From: Neobittarella massiliensis (ex Bilen et al. 2018)
GTDB lineage: Bacteria > Bacillota > Clostridia > Oscillospirales > Ruminococcaceae
Assembly: GCF_900289145.1 (NCBI RefSeq)
Contig: NZ_OKQO01000004.1
Span: 186,001-250,000, forward strand
Direction: 5' to 3'
Length of the DNA: 64,000 bases
In this document: piece after piece, positions 62,301-64,000 of the stretch
How the letters are laid out: each line of letters opens with the position of its first letter
Numbering within the stretch: the first letter of the stretch is position 1
Notes under the pieces: generated by a model
Database searches by the model: none
Told to the model about the DNA's origin: nothing
The model's input: only the letters and a program-made list of their open reading frames with translations
Translations under genes and position numbers: made by a program

Positions 62301-63391
62301 ACGGCGACGTCATCCGCGTGAACTACGTGCGCGATGACGACCAGCAAAAAGAGATCACCTACACTGTTGAGCACTGGGTAGAGGGTGAGACCGCTGCCCG
62401 CGATACCGAACAGGTGACCAAGTCTGTCTGGGTCAATGACGATACCACCGAGGTAACGGCTGTTGCGCAGAAGACCTATACCGGTTACAAGTTTGACAGC
62501 TATAGCGTAGAGCTGCCCTACCAGGCTAAAAACGGTGACGTCATCCGCGTGAACTATGTGCGCGATGACGACCAGCAAAAAGAGATCACCTACACTGTTG
62601 AGCACTGGGTGGAGGGCGAGACCGCTGCCCGCGATACCGAACAGGTGACCGTGCGTGTTTGGGTTGGTGACGATACTGCCGAAGTGACTTCTATCGCCCA
62701 GAACACCTACGACGGCTATCAGTTCAGCAGTTACAGCGTAGAGCTGCCTTATCAGGTCAAAGATGGCGATGTCATCCGCGTCAACTATGTGGCTGAGCCG
62801 GCCCCGGTCGTGCCTCCGGTAACACCCGTCACGCCGACCACTCCGCCGACCGACGCCACCCCTGCAGGTCCCGTAACTCCGGTGACCCCTGCAGCACCTG
62901 ATACCCCGGCTGCCCCCGAGACCCCTGTTGTGGAAGAGCCTGCTACCCCTGAGGTCGACACACCTGAAGTAGAGATCCAGGATCCCGAGACCCCGCTTGC
63001 ACAGTCGCAATCCAGCTGGGCGCTGCTCAACTTGCTGCTGGCTATCGCTACCGCTCTGGTATCGGTCCTGCTGATCGTAGGCTACATCCTGGGCAGAAAC
63101 CACAAGAAAGATGAAGATGAAAACAGCCAGTACGCCCGTCAGGACGACGAAGATGCCGATATCCTCAAGCGCAAAGGCATTTGGCGGCTGCTCAGCCTGG
63201 TACCTGGTATCGGTTCCATCATTGTGTTCTTCCTCACCGAGGACATGCGCAATCCCATGATCTTTACCGATAAATGGACCCTGCTGATGCTCATCATTGC
63301 CGTGGTACAGCTGATCATCTCGATCCTGTGCATCAAACGCCGCAAGGATAACGACCAGAAAGACGATCCCGAGGCTGTGAACGCACAGTAG
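56348..63391 (+). CDS. Giant repeat-rich surface protein with InlB B-type and MucBP-like repeats
   Basis: A 2347-residue cell surface protein. A signal peptide covers residues 1-36 (basic MKHKKGLRR, hydrophobic core, FVQA|AEG). InlB B-like/Flg_new repeats (GYxFxGWY) occur near 230-310 and 590-710; MucBP-like repeats (YTVKYVDENGKKLADP, then YTVNYLEKG) at about 710-1060; seven units of 73-77 residues with ETDTFTLxNP-GYTFTGW at about 1235-1760; five units of 75-77 residues with LTYYVEHW at about 1768-2150. A Pro/Thr/Val-rich stalk follows (2150-2215). The end has three membrane helices (about 2222-2245, 2285-2305, 2315-2335) with SLVPGIGSIIVFFLTEDMRN, not an LPXTG signal. Probably an adhesin that binds mucin or host glycans; binding is inference. 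Confidence 0.88.
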   Translation: MKHKKGLRRLISLMLVAVMSFGLLPLSAFVQAAEGDTATHTVTFYDWDGSQIGEAQQVEDGKAATAPEHPGRDGWVADGWDKDFSNVTSDLDVTAQYKKLESRTITINYFYENSTRVAAQPYVASVIAGESFSDRVISPDVVGFSPDQSIVDISIDSVTEDKVYTVYYLANGSTAYKVQYLQQKVDGSGYDVVDELPLSATTGTVVTAPDREYAGFTRKGDLPSAEVAADGGTVLQVYYDRNTYAIYYHTNGGSYIDPTVALYGADVSQPSDPTRAGYDFAGWYVDETLENAYKHPSTMPATDQSVYAKWEPKSSTKYTVVYWLENATNDGYDYGGIKTMYARPGTTVSGSDTNPTQGYVFNSAKTDKNVVVNGDGSTVVNVYYDRGTYTITFKVFNDGYFDDEDDPRDYTTKSEWTITAKYGQEILDQWPTPEETIKWHREAGSSSYLLNLKYMENHNIVLYGTVTSGSYKYTAYHCVESLTQRSGGGRIYKNGIYYDIYATVSYKTNSSGITIDKNSTYTIPGFKNTGWDNYEKDGNKYNRVGYIYYSRDVYTLSFYNNNQVEKSYSKVKYEANIEKYNYVPTTNPFGSDYTFGGWYTTKELYPESKFNWNDATMPAGDLQLYAKWDPPVYTVKFDLNGGSGSINSQEITKGGLVSEPQEPTREGYTFEGWYKTGENAHYLFAREVHSDFTLKAKWSPRTDITYTVKYVDENGKKLADPKTVTGQTMGSTVTETAKVIDSYLPEALTKSTTLKAKGNEIVFTYKKFTEVDYTVYYIIKNADGSEKEHSKKTMTSKNAVVTENYKNIAGYTPDAYQKTLQLVQDESKNVIKFYYTQNAQVSYTVNHYVQKLGGGYELKESDTTKTGAIGAKVTASAKDYTGFTYQSAISTDTGIIPSTGTLTLNLYYTRNNYGYTVKYLEQGTNKKLADPYTAKAAYGDDLTVNAKGIAGYSVVGESSQQLTISENPKNNVVIFYYTLRTDLSYTVNYLEKGTDPANVLREPSVVGGQTHGDTVTVTAPATIQKNGKVYNLDGADSVQIEIKETGNVVNFYYTEAAYNVTYDANGGSGEVKDDKTYKQGHEVTVKSGDALSYTDHVFLGWTTTAYEPFTQAPSADIVFYPAGTKVPMTSGGITFYAAWAIDQNGPDKGPDEIPDYEEYSVTYKDGFGDGSITDEAIYPANYTYTVAGKLFDRTNYDFLGWKDHNNTLVNANYKDYKILGDTTFTARWTPTAFTITYKGMDGATLGEGNENPVTYTVETDTFTLFNPEKAGYKFLGWSGTGIDGKSDQVVVEQGSSGNREYTANWERIDYSISYDLDGGSLAADKQNPTSYNVETDTFTLNNPTRAGYTFTGWTGTGLIDPTEKVTVAKGSTGDRAYVATWQRNEYNIQYTLNGGELAENVQNPTSYNVDTETFTLNNPSKAGYTFTGWTGTGLSGATLVVTIEQGSTGDREYTANFTKDSYTIQYAGLENAVVEENPASYSVDTETFTLNNPTKDGYTFLGWSGTDVDGMSKEVTVQKGSTGNRAYTANWQPEIYNIQYRGLDGATVAENRTTYTIETDTFTLHNPTKSGYNFLGWEGTGFSGTAQTVTVTKGSTGDRVYTAKWEAIDYRIDYELAGGSLAQDESNPTKYTIETDTFTLHNPTRTGYTFTGWTGTDLEGETKTVTVEKGSTGDRSYTANWEKIGYDIEYDLAQGVLPEGKENPVHYDVETETFTLNNPTRSGYTFAGWTGTDLTAPTMTVQVVKGSTGDRSYTAHWTENYDDTKALTYYVEYWLEGESTYAAREVKTEQIWVESDSYKVNAVDEKTFAGYTFKDYTVNGSQVATPITVYNGQTIRVNYTINPDDTKKLTYYVEHYIDGEETYRDREKVQVDIWAAADSYSVTAVQLKDYTGYTFRAYNVELPYEVSENGVIKVYYEKDLTAQKELTYYVEHWVKGEETYRDRVPVTEKIWVNDNTFKVTAIAQNIYTGYKFDSYSVELPYQAKNGDVIRVNYVRDDDQQKEITYTVEHWVEGETAARDTEQVTKSVWVNDDTTEVTAVAQKTYTGYKFDSYSVELPYQAKNGDVIRVNYVRDDDQQKEITYTVEHWVEGETAARDTEQVTVRVWVGDDTAEVTSIAQNTYDGYQFSSYSVELPYQVKDGDVIRVNYVAEPAPVVPPVTPVTPTTPPTDATPAGPVTPVTPAAPDTPAAPETPVVEEPATPEVDTPEVEIQDPETPLAQSQSSWALLNLLLAIATALVSVLLIVGYILGRNHKKDEDENSQYARQDDEDADILKRKGIWRLLSLVPGIGSIIVFFLTEDMRNPMIFTDKWTLLMLIIAVVQLIISILCIKRRKDNDQKDDPEAVNAQ
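60055..61620 (+). repeat. Seven tandem repeats in the surface protein gene (about 228 bp each)
   Basis: The motif encoding ETDTFTLxNP recurs at about 60118, 60346, 60574, 60796, 61015, 61246 and 61474, a period of 219-231 bp (73-77 codons). Copies share GYTFTGWTGT and KGSTGDRxYTA but differ at many sites, so they are older duplications than the following array. Confidence 0.85.
61647..62790 (+). repeat. Five tandem repeats in the surface protein gene (about 231 bp each)
   Basis: Units begin with LTYYVEHW or ITYTVEHW. Two blocks, 62252-62419 and 62483-62650, are offset by exactly 231 bp and differ at only a handful of bases, pointing to recent duplication or gene conversion. Confidence 0.85.
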
Positions 63392-63435
63392 TATCAAACA
63401 CAAAACAGTAGAGATATGTCTACTGCCTAACGAAA

Positions 63436-63465
63436 GAGAGACCGCCATATGGCGGTCTCTCTTTT
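63436..63465 (+). terminator. Terminator of the surface protein gene
   Basis: GAGAGACCGCC-ATAT-GGCGGTCTCTC is a perfect palindromic stem followed by TTTT, 45 nt after the stop. Confidence 0.9.
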
Positions 63466-63638
63466 AGTGTGTCTGTGTTGCCAGATCCTGTATATGGGCA
63501 ATGTTTACGATGGCTGGAACTTTCTGTGCGGTCTGCGTCCCACAAAGCGCCAGTTCGTGACAAATTCGCTTGCCAGCGGCACGGTGTGGGCAGTATGATG
63601 AAGTGCAGATAAAACGGCAAGAGGAGGGGCATGTACAG

Positions 63639-64000
63639 ATGGATTATGGTTTTGTCAAGATGGCAGTGGCTACCCCCGCTGTGCAGGTGGGAGATTGCAA
63701 CTATAATGCACGCAGGACAGCAGCGGAGATGGACCGCGCCCAGCGCGCTGGAGCCGGTTTGCTCGTACTGCCAGAGTTGGGCCTTACCGGCTACACCTGC
63801 GGTGATCTGTTTTTGCAGCATACTCTGCAACAGGGGGCGCTACAGGCATTGCAGCAGCTGTGTGCAGTCAGCAGTCAAAGCGATATGATCACTGTGGTAG
63901 GCCTGCCGCTGCAGATGGGTGGCAAGCTGTATAACTGTGCTGCTGTTCTGCAAAAGGGGCGCATATTGGGATTGGTCCCTAAGCGCAACCTGCCCAATTA
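63639..64000 (+). CDS. nadE: Glutamine-dependent NAD synthetase, start (runs off the window)
   Basis: The 120 codons visible encode the N-terminal glutaminase (nitrilase) domain: KMAVATPAVQVGDCNYNA, then LVLPELGLTGYTCGDLFLQ with the catalytic Glu in PEL, and GLVPKRNLPN with the catalytic Lys at the end. This is the two-domain NAD+ synthase of Firmicutes, which makes NAD from nicotinate adenine dinucleotide using glutamine ammonia. ATG 63639 is chosen over ATG 63631 (a different frame) because it gives this product; GAGGAGGGG lies upstream. Confidence 0.9.
   Translation, partial: MDYGFVKMAVATPAVQVGDCNYNARRTAAEMDRAQRAGAGLLVLPELGLTGYTCGDLFLQHTLQQGALQALQQLCAVSSQSDMITVVGLPLQMGGKLYNCAAVLQKGRILGLVPKRNLPN

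Noticed and set aside
60055-62790. CRISPR-like or noncoding tandem array
   Set aside because: The repeats are in frame, 219-231 bp long and encode a continuous repeat protein; there are no short repeats with unique spacers.
62790-63391. Sortase (LPXTG) anchor on the giant surface protein
   Set aside because: No LPXTG-like motif precedes the final hydrophobic segments, and there are three helices rather than one with a short basic tail.
61547-63448. Minus-strand open frame of 633 codons opposite the surface protein repeats
   Set aside because: Its apparent repeats are mirror images of the plus-strand repeats; there is no ribosome site.

Overview
The window holds two different pieces of DNA from what looks like a gut Clostridia (Oscillospirales-type) bacterium. 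This assignment is inferred from the element family, the Gram-positive style type IV pilus (T4P) genes without PilP/PilQ, the T-box leader and the strongly C-ending codons of the chromosomal genes. It was not tested by any search.

Positions 1-31844 are the right-hand part of an integrative and conjugative element (ICE) of the Tn1549 / C. difficile CTn type, entirely on the minus strand. In transcription order (right to left) it carries: ParA/ParB partition genes; two small paralogous proteins; a DUF6017-like helix-turn-helix protein; a BRO/KilAC antirepressor-like protein; the conjugation module (PcfB, VirD4 coupling protein, Maff2, VirB6/TrbL-like, an MT-A70 adenine methyltransferase, PrgI, VirB4, a CHAP hydrolase, DUF4315, DUF4366); topoisomerase III; a CHC2-primase/ArdC-like protein; a TTRAP-like protein; a 2927-residue methylase-helicase giant with a TnpV gene nested in another frame; a DUF3848/3849 protein; and MobC. 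Relaxase and integrase are not in the window and are expected to the left. The element ends at a 45-nt 3' remnant of a tRNA-Arg(CCU) gene (31800-31844), followed by the original tRNA terminator. Repeats just inside this end look like recombinase arm sites.

Positions 31845-64000 are GC-rich host chromosome. After about 870 bp without a recognisable gene comes a complete T4P operon on the plus strand: major pilin behind a perfect sigma-A promoter and a structured leader, then two terminators, prepilin peptidase, PilC, PilM, PilN, PilO, a 772-residue GspK/PilX-like protein, two minor pilins, PilB and PilT. Next are ileS under an isoleucine T-box and a GNAT acetyltransferase of AAC(6')-Ii type fused to an unknown N-terminal domain. 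Converging on these, on the minus strand, is a compact second pilus/secretion-like operon: transglutaminase-like exported protein, PilC/GspF, four small membrane or pseudopilin-like proteins including DUF4860, and a second PilT, but no PilB. A divergent promoter pair separates it from a BTAD/SARP-type regulator with a degenerate GGDEF-like end. Then follow a small unknown protein, a 2347-residue repeat-rich surface protein (InlB B-type and MucBP-like repeats, three-helix C-terminal membrane anchor) and the start of NAD synthetase.

The points most worth a second look are the out-of-frame TnpV gene inside the giant ICE gene, the PilB-less second pilus cluster with a transglutaminase, the alternative-fold leader of the pilin gene, the two-domain acetyltransferase, and the mosaic repeat structure of the large surface protein.
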